Notes: generated by a model not told the origin, from the sequence alone. DNA of 64,000 nucleotides from Brotaphodocola catenula (GCA_020686985.1 JAJEPU010000004.1:59466-123465); one strand, 5' to 3'; shown: positions 42,904 to 52,049, counted from the stretch's first letter. A program made the numbers and translations.

Positions 42904-43998
42904 ATGGCAAATAAAATTATTTTAACCGGTGACCGTCCGACGGGAAGACTGCATGTTGGACATTATGTGGGTTCTTTAAAGCGTCGTGTGGAGCTTCAGA
43001 ATTCAGGCGAATTTGATAAGATCTTTATTATGATCGCAGATGCACAGGCGCTGACTGACAATGCGGATAACCCGGCAAAGGTGCGCAATAATATCATGGA
43101 GGTTGCACTGGATTATCTATCTGTCGGAATTGACCCGACAAAGTCGAATATTTTTGTTCAGTCCTATGTGACGGAGCTGACAGAGCTGACGTTCTACTAT
43201 CAGAACCTGGTTACGGTTTCGAGACTTCAGAGAAATCCTACGGTAAAGGCAGAGATTCAGCTTCGCAATTTTGAGACAAGCATTCCGGTTGGATTCTTCT
43301 GCTATCCGATCAGCCAGGCGGCAGACATCACCGCATTCAAGGCGACGACAGTTCCGGTTGGTGAGGATCAGATGCCGATGATCGAGCAGACGAAGGAAAT
43401 CGTTCACAAGTTTAATTCTGTATACGGAGAGACTCTCGTAGATCCGCAGATTCTGCTTCCGAGCAACAAGGCCTGCCTGCGTCTGCCGGGTACCGATGGA
43501 AAGGCAAAGATGAGCAAATCTCTTGGCAACTGCATCTATCTGTCTGAGACTGAGGAGGAAGTTCGCAAGAAGATCATGTCAATGTACACCGATCCGAACC
43601 ACATCCGCGTTGAAGATCCGGGTTGCATCGAGGGTAACACCGTATTTACCTATTTGGATGCGTTCTGCAACGACGATCATTTTGCAGAGTATCTGCCGGA
43701 TTACAAGAATCTTCAGGAGCTCAAGGATCACTATCAGAGAGGTGGTCTCGGAGATGTGAAGGTGAAGAAATTCTTGAACAATGTTATGCAGGAAGAACTT
43801 CGTCCGATCCGTGCGCGCAGAAAAGAGTACGAGAACAGAATCGGCGATGTTTACGAGATTCTTCGCGAGGGAACCCGTGTGGCAAGAGAGACTGCAAGCC
43901 AGACTCTTGCAGAGGTAAAACATGCGATGAAGATCGATTACTTCGAGACTCCGGAGTTCTTGGAGGAGCAGAAGGAAAAGTTTGGTGTTGAGAAATAA
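42904..43998 (+). CDS. trpS: Tryptophan-tRNA ligase
   Basis: Class I aminoacyl-tRNA synthetase charging tRNA-Trp. The 364-residue protein has the HIGH-equivalent GRLHVGHYVGSLKRRVEL, the tryptophan-pocket segment CYPISQAADITAFKATTVPV, and the KMSKS loop GKAKMSKSLGNCIYLSETEE. The length is slightly above the 330 residues of Bacillus TrpS, with a longer C-terminal helical tail. It has its own promoter. Confidence 0.96.
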   Translation: MANKIILTGDRPTGRLHVGHYVGSLKRRVELQNSGEFDKIFIMIADAQALTDNADNPAKVRNNIMEVALDYLSVGIDPTKSNIFVQSYVTELTELTFYYQNLVTVSRLQRNPTVKAEIQLRNFETSIPVGFFCYPISQAADITAFKATTVPVGEDQMPMIEQTKEIVHKFNSVYGETLVDPQILLPSNKACLRLPGTDGKAKMSKSLGNCIYLSETEEEVRKKIMSMYTDPNHIRVEDPGCIEGNTVFTYLDAFCNDDHFAEYLPDYKNLQELKDHYQRGGLGDVKVKKFLNNVMQEELRPIRARRKEYENRIGDVYEILREGTRVARETASQTLAEVKHAMKIDYFETPEFLEEQKEKFGVEK

Positions 43999-44001
43999 GG
44001 A

Positions 44002-44030
44002 TTGTTTTTTGAAACATTCCGTGATAGGAT
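44002..44030 (+). promoter_or_regulatory. Promoter of the riboswitch-cbiK transcript
   Basis: TTGTTT (44002-44007), 17 bp, TAGGAT (44025-44030). The start would be near 44037, just before the riboswitch aptamer. Confidence 0.5.
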
Positions 44031-44044
44031 AAATACAATATCTG

Positions 44045-44310
44045 ATTAAGAGTAGCCGGTGCTGTCTGCAAGAGTAGCTCTCCCTCACAACTCGAAGAGA
44101 GGGTCGTGGGAGAGAAGATACTCTTGTAGACAGGTAAAAGGGAAACAGGTGAAAGACCTGTGCGATCTCGTCACTGTGAGACTGGAGCGAAGGACCAGAA
44201 AGTCACTGATTTCTTTATTTCTTTAGAAATTGGGAAGGCGGTCTTTTGCGTGTGGAACGATATGAGTGGTTTGGTTCCACAGACCGTTGAGCCAGGAAAC
44301 CTGCCGGATG
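44045..44310 (+). ncRNA. Cobalamin (B12) riboswitch
   Basis: Contains the conserved core in order: AAAAGGGAA, then the L5 hairpin ACAGGTGAAAGACCTGT, then TCTCGTCACTGTGA (the B12-box equivalent of CCCGCCACTGTGA), and the 3' element GAGCCAGGAAACCTGCC. A long peripheral hairpin (44075-44115) and the P1 region flank it. About 370 bases of further leader (44311-44679) form the expression platform, with a CCAGCA/TGCTGG hairpin near 44390 and CCTGAG/CTCAGG pairing near the gene start. It should turn the downstream gene off when adenosyl- or methylcobalamin is plentiful. Confidence 0.9.
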
Positions 44311-44679
44311 CTGGTACAGGAAAAGTTTTCCAGATCACGAGGAATTGATCGTACCGACCTGAGCGCAGCGTGAGACATACCGACCAGCAAAATGCTGGGC
44401 TACATGTACAAGAGAGATAATATCAGAATGAGAAAAGCGATGCGGACAGGTTTCTGACAGATACAGCGGAACATTCGGTTTCGGCTGTCGGTTTGGAAAC
44501 CGGGATGCAAGCGGATGAGAGAGCTGTTATTTTGTTCAGAATCATTTTTTGTGGGAAACTTTTTCCTGTCTATTTCATCAAGTTAGTTGGATAGAGAGCA
44601 GAGCCTGAGAGAACGAGGACAAGAATCGTTAAATATTCAAAAGGCTCAGGACTTGCAGAAAAAAGGGAGGAAGAAAAGA

Positions 44680-45702
44680 ATGAAACTGAAAAAAATGGCA
44701 GCTTTATTTGCAGTAGCAACGACGGTGGCAGTGGTAGCAGGATGCTCAAGCTCATCTAAGGAGACTACGGCAGAGACGACCGAGGCGCAGACGAGTGCGG
44801 AGGAGACCACCGCAGAGGAGACGACTGAGGCAGAGACCGAGGAAGAAGAGGAAGAGAACTACAATACCGGTGATGCTTCCAAGGATAATCCGAGAAATCA
44901 GGATGAGATCGGCGAGGATGAGCTGATGGTAGTCAGCTTCGGAACGAGCTACAATGACAACCGTCGCATGACCGTTGGTGCAATCGAGGATGCGATCGAG
45001 AAGGCATTTCCGGATTATTCCGTTCGCCGTGCATTTACGAGCCAGATCATCATTGACCATGTAAAGTCCCGTGACAACGAGATCATCGATAATGTGACCG
45101 AGGCACTTGACCGTGCAGAGAAGAATGGCGTAAAGAGACTTGTGATTCAGCCGACCCATTTGATGAATGGTCTGGAGTACACTGATCTTGTCAATGAGGT
45201 TGCAGAGCGTTCTGACGCATTTGAGAAGGTATCCATCGCCGAACCGCTTCTGACGAGCGATGAGGACTTTAAGGCTGTTATGACGGCGATCACCGAGGCA
45301 ACTGCTGAGTACGATGACGGCGAGACCGCTATCTGCTTCATGGGTCACGGAACCGAGGCTGATTCCAACCAGATTTACGCAAAGATGCAGGATCTGCTGA
45401 CGGAGTCTGGATATGAGAACTATTTTGTTGGTACTGTGGAGGCAACTCCGAGCCTTGAGGATGTTCTTGCAAAGGTTCAGGCAGGCGAGTACAAGAAAGT
45501 TGTTCTTGAGCCTCTGATGATCGTTGCAGGTGATCATGCAAACAACGATATGGCAGGCGATGAGGATGGGGCCTGGAAGAAGACCTTTGAGGATGCCGGT
45601 TATGAGGTAACTTGTCTGGTAAGAGGTCTCGGTGAGCTTGAGCCGATCCAGCAGTTGTTCGTACAGCATGCACAGGCAGCCGTTGACAATCTGGCAAAAT
45701 AA
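44680..45702 (+). CDS. Exported CbiK-like chelatase lipoprotein
   Basis: This 340-residue protein starts with a lipoprotein signal peptide (lipobox VVAGC, Cys22), followed by a Thr/Glu-rich acidic linker of about 50 residues. The rest is a full-length CbiK domain: MVVSFGTSYNDNR, FPDYSVRRAFTSQIIIDH, VIQPTHLMNGLEY, CFMGHGTEADSNQIYAK, FVGTVEATPSLEDVL and MIVAGDHANNDMAGDE. Metal-binding His candidates are His223 (GHG) and His286 (GDH). Cytoplasmic CbiK inserts cobalt into sirohydrochlorin; exported relatives include Porphyromonas IhtB, proposed to remove iron from haem. The riboswitch ties this one to B12. ATG 44680 behind GGGAGGAAGAAAAGA. Confidence 0.9.
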   Translation: MKLKKMAALFAVATTVAVVAGCSSSSKETTAETTEAQTSAEETTAEETTEAETEEEEEENYNTGDASKDNPRNQDEIGEDELMVVSFGTSYNDNRRMTVGAIEDAIEKAFPDYSVRRAFTSQIIIDHVKSRDNEIIDNVTEALDRAEKNGVKRLVIQPTHLMNGLEYTDLVNEVAERSDAFEKVSIAEPLLTSDEDFKAVMTAITEATAEYDDGETAICFMGHGTEADSNQIYAKMQDLLTESGYENYFVGTVEATPSLEDVLAKVQAGEYKKVVLEPLMIVAGDHANNDMAGDEDGAWKKTFEDAGYEVTCLVRGLGELEPIQQLFVQHAQAAVDNLAK

Positions 45703-45783
45703 AAAGCGGGTGTCGCAAGATGGCACAAGAGATTACAAAAAATGTGATCGGAAAAAATTAGATTAGAAAAAAGTCAGTCGAAG

Positions 45784-45825
45784 AAAGACCGGGACCGGGA
45801 AAAAACTGGTTATCGGTCTTTTTTC
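45784..45825 (+). terminator. Terminator after the exported chelatase
   Basis: AAAGACCG (45784-45791) pairs with CGGTCTTT (45814-45821), with a CC/GG pair inside and T-run after. It partly separates the chelatase from the downstream transport genes. Confidence 0.8.
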
Positions 45826-45985
45826 TTCATGGATTCCTGTTGAATTCTTCTTGAATGGATCACTTCTCTCACATTTCCAATTACAAGACATCGGCAAGAA
45901 GAATCGGATATGGCAGTGTTTGCGAGAATAAGAGAAATTTTAAGGAAAATATAAAAATTGAGAAAAGAAAAATGAGGAGAATATT

Positions 45986-46969
45986 ATGAGAAAGAGATGG
46001 ATGGCAAAGGCAATTTTGATGTGTGCGACAGCAACCGTGCTTGCAACCGGATGTGCAAAAAATGATACGGCAAACAAGATGGAGCAGACGAGTGGGACAG
46101 CGAATGCGGAGAGTGATAGCAGTTTAGAGGAGACGACAGAGGCAACGGCGCAGAGTGAGAACGCAGAAGCTGCGGATGCGGGTGTAGCATCCGGGGATGA
46201 AACTGTGGAGGCAAAAGAAGTTGTCGAGGAGGGCATGGAGCCGGTATCCGCAGATCAGCTCAAGGAAGGCACTTATGAGGTGACCGTTGATTCGAGTTCG
46301 AGCATGTTTAAGGTGACAAAATGTGAGCTCACAGTCAAAGATGGAGCGATGCAGGCAGTTATGACGATGAGCGGAAGCGGTTACGGAAAACTTTATCTGG
46401 GAAAAGCCGAGGAGGCGGTAAAGGCTGAGGAGAGCGAGATGATTCCGGCAGAGACTGCCGAGGATGGTTCCTGCACATTTACCGTACCGGTTGAGGCGCT
46501 TGATGCGGGAATTGATTGCAGCGCATTCAGCAAGAAAAAAGAGAAATGGTACGACAGAGAGATTGTTTTCCGCGCAGATTCCCTTCCGTCTGAGGCATAT
46601 GCGGATGGAACGGTTGTGACGGTGGAAAGCCTTGGGCTTGCAGATGGCACTTACACGGTTGAGGTGAGCATGCAGGGCGGATCAGGAAAGGTTTCGGTTG
46701 AGTCCCCGACTCATCTGACGGTAAAAGATGGGGTTGCAACCGCAGAGGTGATTTGGAGCAGTCCGAATTACGATTATATGAAGGTAAATGACGTGAAATA
46801 TGATCGAATCGGTCAGGTCGGAGAGGGAGACAGTTCCATATTTGAAATTCCGATTGCTGAGTTTGATCGCAAGCTGGCAGTGCTCGCCGACACGGTTGCG
46901 ATGAGCCAGCCTCATGAGATTTCCTATACCCTGACTTTTGATTCTGCGTCCCTGCGACAGGAGAATTAA
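45986..46969 (+). CDS. Lipoprotein with two NEAT-like repeats
   Basis: This 327-residue protein has a lipobox of LATGC (Cys23) followed by an acidic, Ser/Glu-rich linker to about residue 85. Two homologous beta-rich domains follow. The first starts LKEGTYEVTVDSSSSMFKV with ELTVKDGAMQAVMTMSGSGY. The second starts LADGTYTVEVSMQGGSGKV with HLTVKDGVATAEVIWSSPNY and DYMKVNDVKYD. The layout resembles NEAT and related haem/tetrapyrrole-binding beta-sandwich domains, with Tyr pairs near the end of the second. GAGGAGAATATT precedes the ATG. It lies between the chelatase and the binding protein, so a ligand-relay role is plausible. Confidence 0.7.
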   Translation: MRKRWMAKAILMCATATVLATGCAKNDTANKMEQTSGTANAESDSSLEETTEATAQSENAEAADAGVASGDETVEAKEVVEEGMEPVSADQLKEGTYEVTVDSSSSMFKVTKCELTVKDGAMQAVMTMSGSGYGKLYLGKAEEAVKAEESEMIPAETAEDGSCTFTVPVEALDAGIDCSAFSKKKEKWYDREIVFRADSLPSEAYADGTVVTVESLGLADGTYTVEVSMQGGSGKVSVESPTHLTVKDGVATAEVIWSSPNYDYMKVNDVKYDRIGQVGEGDSSIFEIPIAEFDRKLAVLADTVAMSQPHEISYTLTFDSASLRQEN

Positions 46970-47086
46970 TCAGGACAATCGGGAATGAGAAATTGTATGG
47001 ACAATCATATAAAAAAGCGAATGAAAAGACGTATGGAAAAGCGTATGGAAAAACGAATAGGAAATTGTAGGGAAAAGGAAAGTTTC

Positions 47087-48289
47087 ATGCAGAAAAAGTT
47101 ATCGATTTTTCTAATTGTGCTGACGCTGACGATTGGAACGGAAATTGCTCTGACCGGATGTGCAAAGAATGAAGATGCAGGGTCAAAATCGGCGGAGCAG
47201 GGAGTAAGATCACAGGAAGAAAGCACAGGAGTTTCTCAGGACTGGAAGACGATGACACTTCAGGAGACGATGGATCTGCGCTATGCGACTCAGTTTTCAG
47301 TGGAGAAATATGAGGGCGGGTATGAAAAGATTGTGATCGGGGATGCAGATACCTATCTTGTCATGCCGGAACAGGCAGAAATCCCGCAGAATGTACCGGA
47401 GACGGTGACCGTGATCTGCCGTCCGCTCTCGAATATTTATCTGTCGGCGACGTCCGCGATGGATCTTTTTCGCAGTCTGGATGCGATTGATCAGGTGACG
47501 CTTTCTGGAACACAGGAGAGTGGATGGTATATTGAGGAGGCAAAGCAGGCGATGGAGTCGGGGGCGATGACTTATGCGGGAAAGTACAGTGCGCCTGATT
47601 ATGAGCTGATTCTCTCAAAATCCTGTGATTTGGCGATTGAGTCCACGATGATTACTCATTCCCCTGAGGTGAAGGAACAGCTTCAAAAGCTCGGTATTCC
47701 GGTACTTGTGGAGCGATCAAGCTATGAGAAGAGCCCTCTCGGACGCATGGAGTGGATCAAACTTTACGGTGCTCTTCTCGGAAAAGAGGAGGAAGCAGAA
47801 GCGTGTTTTGAGGAAAAGGCCAAAGAGGTGGAGCAGGTTGTCGCGGAGCAGGCTTCGGGGAAAACGGCGACGTTTTTCTACATCAGCTCAAACGGCTATG
47901 CAAATGTCAGAAAACCTGGAGATTATATTTCAGAGATGATCCGGATGGCAGGTGGAATTCCGCTTCCTCAGAATATTGAGGACAATGGAAATGCACTTTC
48001 CACGATGAATATGCAGATGGAGGCATTTTATGCAGAAGCAAAAGATGCGGACTATCTAATTTACAACAGCACGATTGATGGGGAACTTGAAAGTCTCTCG
48101 GAGCTTCTCGCAAAGAGTAGTCTGCTTTCTGGATTTAAGGCGGTGAAAGAGGGGCATGTGTGGTGCACCGGAAAAAATATGTTTCAGGAGAGTATGGGAC
48201 TTGGGGATATGATTCTCGATATGCACCGGCTGTTTACGGAGGAAGAACCAGATCCGGCGAAGATGACGTATCTGCATCCGTTGAAGTAA
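47087..48289 (+). CDS. Metal-chelate/corrinoid-type ABC binding lipoprotein (FecB/BtuF family)
   Basis: This 400-residue periplasmic-binding-protein-like lipoprotein has a lipobox of ALTGC. The class III two-lobe fold is indicated by TVICRPLSNIYLSATSAMDL, LILSKSCDLAIESTMITHSP, KLGIPVLVERSSYEKSPLGR and IKLYGALLGKEEEAEACFEE, the bridging-helix region. ATG 47087 follows AAGGAAAGTTTC. The open frame begins at 46985, but the extra 34 residues are KRMEKRMEKR-type spacer repeats. Likely ligands are haem, a corrinoid or a siderophore; the upstream riboswitch favours corrinoids or cobalt tetrapyrroles. Confidence 0.85.
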   Translation: MQKKLSIFLIVLTLTIGTEIALTGCAKNEDAGSKSAEQGVRSQEESTGVSQDWKTMTLQETMDLRYATQFSVEKYEGGYEKIVIGDADTYLVMPEQAEIPQNVPETVTVICRPLSNIYLSATSAMDLFRSLDAIDQVTLSGTQESGWYIEEAKQAMESGAMTYAGKYSAPDYELILSKSCDLAIESTMITHSPEVKEQLQKLGIPVLVERSSYEKSPLGRMEWIKLYGALLGKEEEAEACFEEKAKEVEQVVAEQASGKTATFFYISSNGYANVRKPGDYISEMIRMAGGIPLPQNIEDNGNALSTMNMQMEAFYAEAKDADYLIYNSTIDGELESLSELLAKSSLLSGFKAVKEGHVWCTGKNMFQESMGLGDMILDMHRLFTEEEPDPAKMTYLHPLK

Positions 48290-48295
48290 GAATGT

Positions 48296-48363
48296 AGGCG
48301 AGGACAAAGTGAACGTGGAGTGAAAATGTGAGTCGATGAGCCTGTGTAACGTCGCCTTTTTTT
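48296..48363 (+). terminator. Weak terminator-like structure
   Basis: AGGCGA (48296-48301) could pair with TCGCCT (48352-48357), followed by seven T, but the loop is about 50 bases. Possibly partial termination between binding protein and permease. Confidence 0.35.
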
Positions 48364-48401
48364 ATAGAGGTTAAATAAAAAGTGACAGAGGAGATAACAA
48401 G

Positions 48402-49442
48402 ATGAAACATATACAAGCGAGTTATTCATCAGAGGACAAGCAGAAACTTCGGGTGCAGATTTCGTATATCAGTCTGTTGGTGCTTCTGATTTTGCTTATC
48501 TTCTGTAATATCAATGCCGGGAGTGTTTCTCTTTCACTATCGGAGATTCTCGGAATTTTGCTTGGAAATGAGGAAAATGAGGTCGCCTACCATATTGTTT
48601 GGGATATTCGTCTCCCGCGTCTTCTTTCGGCAATGCTTCTCGGCGGAATTCTTTCAGTATCTGGATTTTTGCTTCAGACCTTTTTTGCAAACCCGATTGC
48701 CGGACCGTTTGTTCTTGGAATTTCTTCCGGGGCGAAGATGGTTGTCGCCCTTGTAATGATTATCTTTCTTGGAAGAGGAATAGCACTGGGATCGACGGCT
48801 CTGATCCTTTCTGCATTTATTGGATCACTGATCTCAATGGGATTTGTTCTCGTATGTTCTGGACGCGTGCGTTCGATGGCGATGCTTGTAGTCTGTGGAG
48901 TTATGATTGGATACATCTGCTCTGCAATCACAGATTTTGTCGTGACGTTTGCGGATGATGCAAAGATTGTAAATCTTCACAACTGGTCGATGGGAAGCTT
49001 TTCGGGAATCTCGTGGGAAAATGTCAGGGTAATCACTGTTGTGACGGTGCTTGGTATGGCGATGGCAATGTTGCTTGCAAAGCCGATTGGGGCATGTCAG
49101 CTCGGAGAGGAATATGCGAGAAGTATGGGTGTTAACATTCGGAGATTTCGTGTGGAGTTGATTTTGCTCTCAAGTATTCTCTCTGCCTGTGTGACAGCAT
49201 TTGCAGGACCGATCTCCTTTGTCGGGATTGCAGTTCCTCAGCTTGTGCGCCGGATTTTCGGAACGTCGAAACCGCTGTTTGTGATTCCGGGATGTTTCTT
49301 TGGTGGAGCAGGATTCTGTTTACTTTGTGATTTGATTGCGCGGACGATCTTTGCGCCGACCGAACTCTCAATCAGTACTGTGACAGCAGTCTTTGGTGCG
49401 CCGGTTGTGATCTGGATGATGGTGAAGCGAACCCACAATTAA
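48402..49442 (+). CDS. FecCD/BtuC-family ABC permease
   Basis: This 346-residue membrane protein has about ten helices. Family landmarks are IRLPRLLSAMLLGGILSVSG, FLLQTFFANPIAGPFVLGIS (the cytoplasmic coupling region), GVMIGYICSAITDFVVTFAD, GEEYARSMGVNIRRFR and ITAFAGPISFVG-type FAGPISFVGIAVPQLVRRIF. It forms the channel of a type II importer with the upstream binding protein and downstream ATPase. AGAGGAGATAACAAG precedes the ATG. Confidence 0.93.
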   Translation: MKHIQASYSSEDKQKLRVQISYISLLVLLILLIFCNINAGSVSLSLSEILGILLGNEENEVAYHIVWDIRLPRLLSAMLLGGILSVSGFLLQTFFANPIAGPFVLGISSGAKMVVALVMIIFLGRGIALGSTALILSAFIGSLISMGFVLVCSGRVRSMAMLVVCGVMIGYICSAITDFVVTFADDAKIVNLHNWSMGSFSGISWENVRVITVVTVLGMAMAMLLAKPIGACQLGEEYARSMGVNIRRFRVELILLSSILSACVTAFAGPISFVGIAVPQLVRRIFGTSKPLFVIPGCFFGGAGFCLLCDLIARTIFAPTELSISTVTAVFGAPVVIWMMVKRTHN

Positions 49443-49497
49443 TATGGTTTGGTTGGGAAAATAGTAGATTGAGGTTGTGCCAGTGAGCACGCGACAT

Positions 49498-49557
49498 GGC
49501 AAAGAAGTAGTCTAAGCAAACCCGGAGTGAGAACGAGTTTGCGTGACTTGCTTTGCC
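49498..49557. repeat. Structured intergenic element, copy D
   Basis: GGCAAAG (49498-49504) pairs with CTTTGCC (49551-49557), enclosing GCAAAC (49516-49521) with GTTTGC (49537-49542). The inner hairpin, read on the other strand, matches 35431-35454 in 20 of 24 bases. It sits in the 258 bp spacer between permease and ATPase; the rest of that spacer (49560-49690) is purine-rich with AAAGCG-type units. Confidence 0.6.
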
Positions 49558-49700
49558 GATGGAGCGAAGAGAAAAAAGCAGAGCACAAAGCGAAAAAAAT
49601 AAAGCGTGAAGCGAAACGGCGGGGCACAGAGGGAAAATGATAGAGCATGAAATAAGAAGATGGAGTAGAAAGACAAAACAGCGCAGAAAGGCAGTTACGC

Positions 49701-50825
49701 ATGGAAAAATCATCGAAGAGTCCAGAAAATAAAATTCAAACCGAACAGATGGCGGTCGGATACGGTTCGCGCCCGTTAATCTCGGAGATTGCGCTTCAGG
49801 TTCGAACGGGGCAGATCGTGACACTGATCGGTCCAAACGGAGCCGGCAAGTCGACGATCTTAAAGAGCGTGATCGGTCAGCTTCCTCTGCTTGGTGGCGT
49901 TGTTTATCTCGACGGAAGAGAGATGAGCGTAATGTCCGCGTCGGAGACGGCAAAAAAGATGGCGGTGATGATGACGCAGAAAGTTCGCCCAGAGCAGATG
50001 ACATGTCGGGATGTCGTTGAGGCAGGGCGCTATCCGTATACCGGAAGATTTGGAATTTTGACGCAGGCAGACCGACAAAAAGTGCTGGAGGCGATGGAGC
50101 TTGTCCACGCAAAAGATCTCGCAGACCGGGAATTTGCCAGAATCAGCGACGGACAGCGTCAGCGCGTTCTTCTTGCACGGGCGATTGCGCAGGAGCCGGA
50201 AATTCTCGTGCTTGACGAGCCGACGTCCTACCTTGATGTCAGCCACAAACTCGAACTTCTCGCACTCTTAAAAGAACTCGTGAAAAGTCGCGGGATTGCA
50301 GTGCTGATGTCTCTTCATGAACTGGATCTTGCAGAGCGAATCTCGGACTATATTGTCTGTGTGGGGCAGGAGCGGATTGAGCGGTGTGGGACGCCCGAGG
50401 AGATTTTCACCGATCAGAATATCACGCAGTTGTATCAGATTCAGCGGGGAACGTTCTGCGCGCAGACGGGAACCGTGGAGCTTGAGCGGCCAGAAGGAGA
50501 CGGGACACCGGAGATTTTTGTAATCGGTGGAGGGGGATCGGCAATTTCGCTGTATCGCCGTTTGCAGAGACAGAATTTACCGTTTTTTGCAGGCGTGATT
50601 GCAGAAAATGATGTGGAATATCCGATTGCGCGGGCACTGTCGGCAAATCTCATTTTCTCTCCGGCATTTGAACCGATCGGAGATTCAGAATTTGCACAGG
50701 CAGTGGAATGCTTGAAGACCTGCCAGAGAGTATTCTGTACCGTTGAGCGGTTTGGCACGATGAATCACAGAAACCAGGAATTGAAAGATCTGGCGCAGAG
50801 TCTTGGAATTTTGGAGGATCTTTGA
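49701..50825 (+). CDS. ABC importer ATPase with an extra C-terminal domain
   Basis: This 374-residue protein is a complete FecE/BtuD-type ATPase to about residue 250: Walker A IGPNGAGKSTILKS, Q-loop MTQKVRP, signature ISDGQRQRVLLARAIA (a D in place of the usual G after S), Walker B ILVLDEPTSYLD, and H-loop SLHELDLAERI. The last 110 residues form a separate alpha/beta domain beginning IFVIGGGGSAISLYRRLQRQ, then GVIAENDVEYPIARALSANL. Comparable extensions occur on archaeal BtuD-type proteins. The Gly-rich start suggests nucleotide or ligand binding, perhaps a sensor. It completes the transporter encoded upstream. Confidence 0.9.
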   Translation: MEKSSKSPENKIQTEQMAVGYGSRPLISEIALQVRTGQIVTLIGPNGAGKSTILKSVIGQLPLLGGVVYLDGREMSVMSASETAKKMAVMMTQKVRPEQMTCRDVVEAGRYPYTGRFGILTQADRQKVLEAMELVHAKDLADREFARISDGQRQRVLLARAIAQEPEILVLDEPTSYLDVSHKLELLALLKELVKSRGIAVLMSLHELDLAERISDYIVCVGQERIERCGTPEEIFTDQNITQLYQIQRGTFCAQTGTVELERPEGDGTPEIFVIGGGGSAISLYRRLQRQNLPFFAGVIAENDVEYPIARALSANLIFSPAFEPIGDSEFAQAVECLKTCQRVFCTVERFGTMNHRNQELKDLAQSLGILEDL

Positions 50826-50903
50826 GGTTTCCGCACGCAGAGACAGATTTTCTGAACGGTAACTTTTTGAAAAAAATGGAATCAGGGCGCCGGACAGAAA
50901 GGA

Positions 50904-50932
50904 TTTACAAAGCAAACGAAACCTTGTATAAT
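50904..50932 (+). promoter_or_regulatory. Promoter of the SseB-like gene
   Basis: TTTACA (50904-50909), 17 bp, TATAAT (50927-50932). Confidence 0.75.
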
Positions 50933-51038
50933 GAAGCCATGCGTCCATAAAGAAACATACCAAACACATCAGAGTAGAGATTGTGAACGGATAGAGATGT
51001 TGTGGATGTGATAAAATATGGAGACAGGGAGATTAGCT

Positions 51039-51932
51039 ATGAGTGACGAGAAGAACGTGGAAATTACAGAAGGAAAAAAAGAGCTTCTGATCAGACTGAC
51101 AAAAGAAGAGGGGGAATTCTTTATTTTGATGTCTGCTTGTACCAGAGCTCCTTATGTAGAGTGTGATCCGGAAACCTTTGATGATGAGGTTCTGATTTAT
51201 TTTGACGAGCAGAGCGCAAAGGCAAAGACCGAGGAGCTGGCACAGAAGAAGATTCCGACAACGGTGCTGAAACTGGCATCTAAGCAGATGCTTCTGTTCT
51301 TTACCACTCTGTATACAATGGGTGTCAATGCTCTTCATCTGAGCTTTAACGGAGAAGAGACGACGATGCAGATTCAGGAGATCGTGAAGAAGAGAGATCA
51401 GAAGGAAGCGCCGGATGGCTCTGTATGGGTGGAGAACCCACAGCTTCATCTGACTGCTGTTTATTTTGCACAGGAGCTTCGCAGACCGGCAGAGGAGGAT
51501 ACGAAGGAGCACCTCAAAGAGCTTCAGGAGGAGATGCTCGCAGACTTCCGCAAGAGCAGTCTGATCTTTGCAATTCAGAAGGATACAAATGCAACTCCGA
51601 TGATTAAGCTCAAGGACGGAGAGAAATACCAGCCGGTATTTACCGATGTCTTAGAGTTCCGCAAATTCTGTCAGGATGACAGTTTCCGCCCGGTTATTGT
51701 GAAGGCAGAACAGCTTCCAAAGGTTCTTGATAAGGATGCAAAGGGTGTTATCTTAAATATGCTGGGAGTAAACCTTCCACTCCAGATCACCCGTCCGATT
51801 CCGGTTATGAATGCTGTTCCGGCAAATGATCCGGCAGTCCTTGCAAAGGCAGCAGCAGATGCGGCAGCTACCGCAATCCGCGAGGCAAATGCCGAGAAGT
51901 CTGAGAAGAAGGACGACGAGGAAGAAAAGTAA
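51039..51932 (+). CDS. SseB-like N-terminal domain protein
   Basis: This 297-residue, probably cytoplasmic protein has no signal peptide or membrane helix. It contains two alpha/beta units of SseB_N type: FFILMSACTRAPYVECDPET followed by LIYFDEQSAKAKTEELAQKK, and SSLIFAIQKDTNATPMIKLK followed by PVFTDVLEFRKFCQD and PVIVKAEQLPKVLDKDAKG. The tail is Ala-rich, then highly charged (EKSEKKDDEEEK). ATG 51039 follows AGGGAGATTAGCT; the frame opens at 51018. SseB domains occur in secretion chaperones and in many Firmicutes proteins of unknown role, so no function is assigned. Confidence 0.75.
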   Translation: MSDEKNVEITEGKKELLIRLTKEEGEFFILMSACTRAPYVECDPETFDDEVLIYFDEQSAKAKTEELAQKKIPTTVLKLASKQMLLFFTTLYTMGVNALHLSFNGEETTMQIQEIVKKRDQKEAPDGSVWVENPQLHLTAVYFAQELRRPAEEDTKEHLKELQEEMLADFRKSSLIFAIQKDTNATPMIKLKDGEKYQPVFTDVLEFRKFCQDDSFRPVIVKAEQLPKVLDKDAKGVILNMLGVNLPLQITRPIPVMNAVPANDPAVLAKAAADAAATAIREANAEKSEKKDDEEEK

Positions 51933-52005
51933 AATCCGTTATCGTTTGTGCAGGACCAACGCATGAATTGTAACGAAAATCAGGCTCTTTTCACTGGATT
52001 CATGC
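51931..52005. repeat. Intergenic palindromic element, divergent CTGTTTGCGCA family member
   Basis: AAAATCCGTTATCGTTTGTG at 51931-51950 resembles the copies at 31105, 35603 and 53056. GCATGAAT (51961-51968) pairs with ATTCATGC (51998-52005). Confidence 0.5.
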
Positions 52006-52049
52006 ATATTCTTTCATGGGAACAGTTACGTTGATATGGAGGGGTATGC

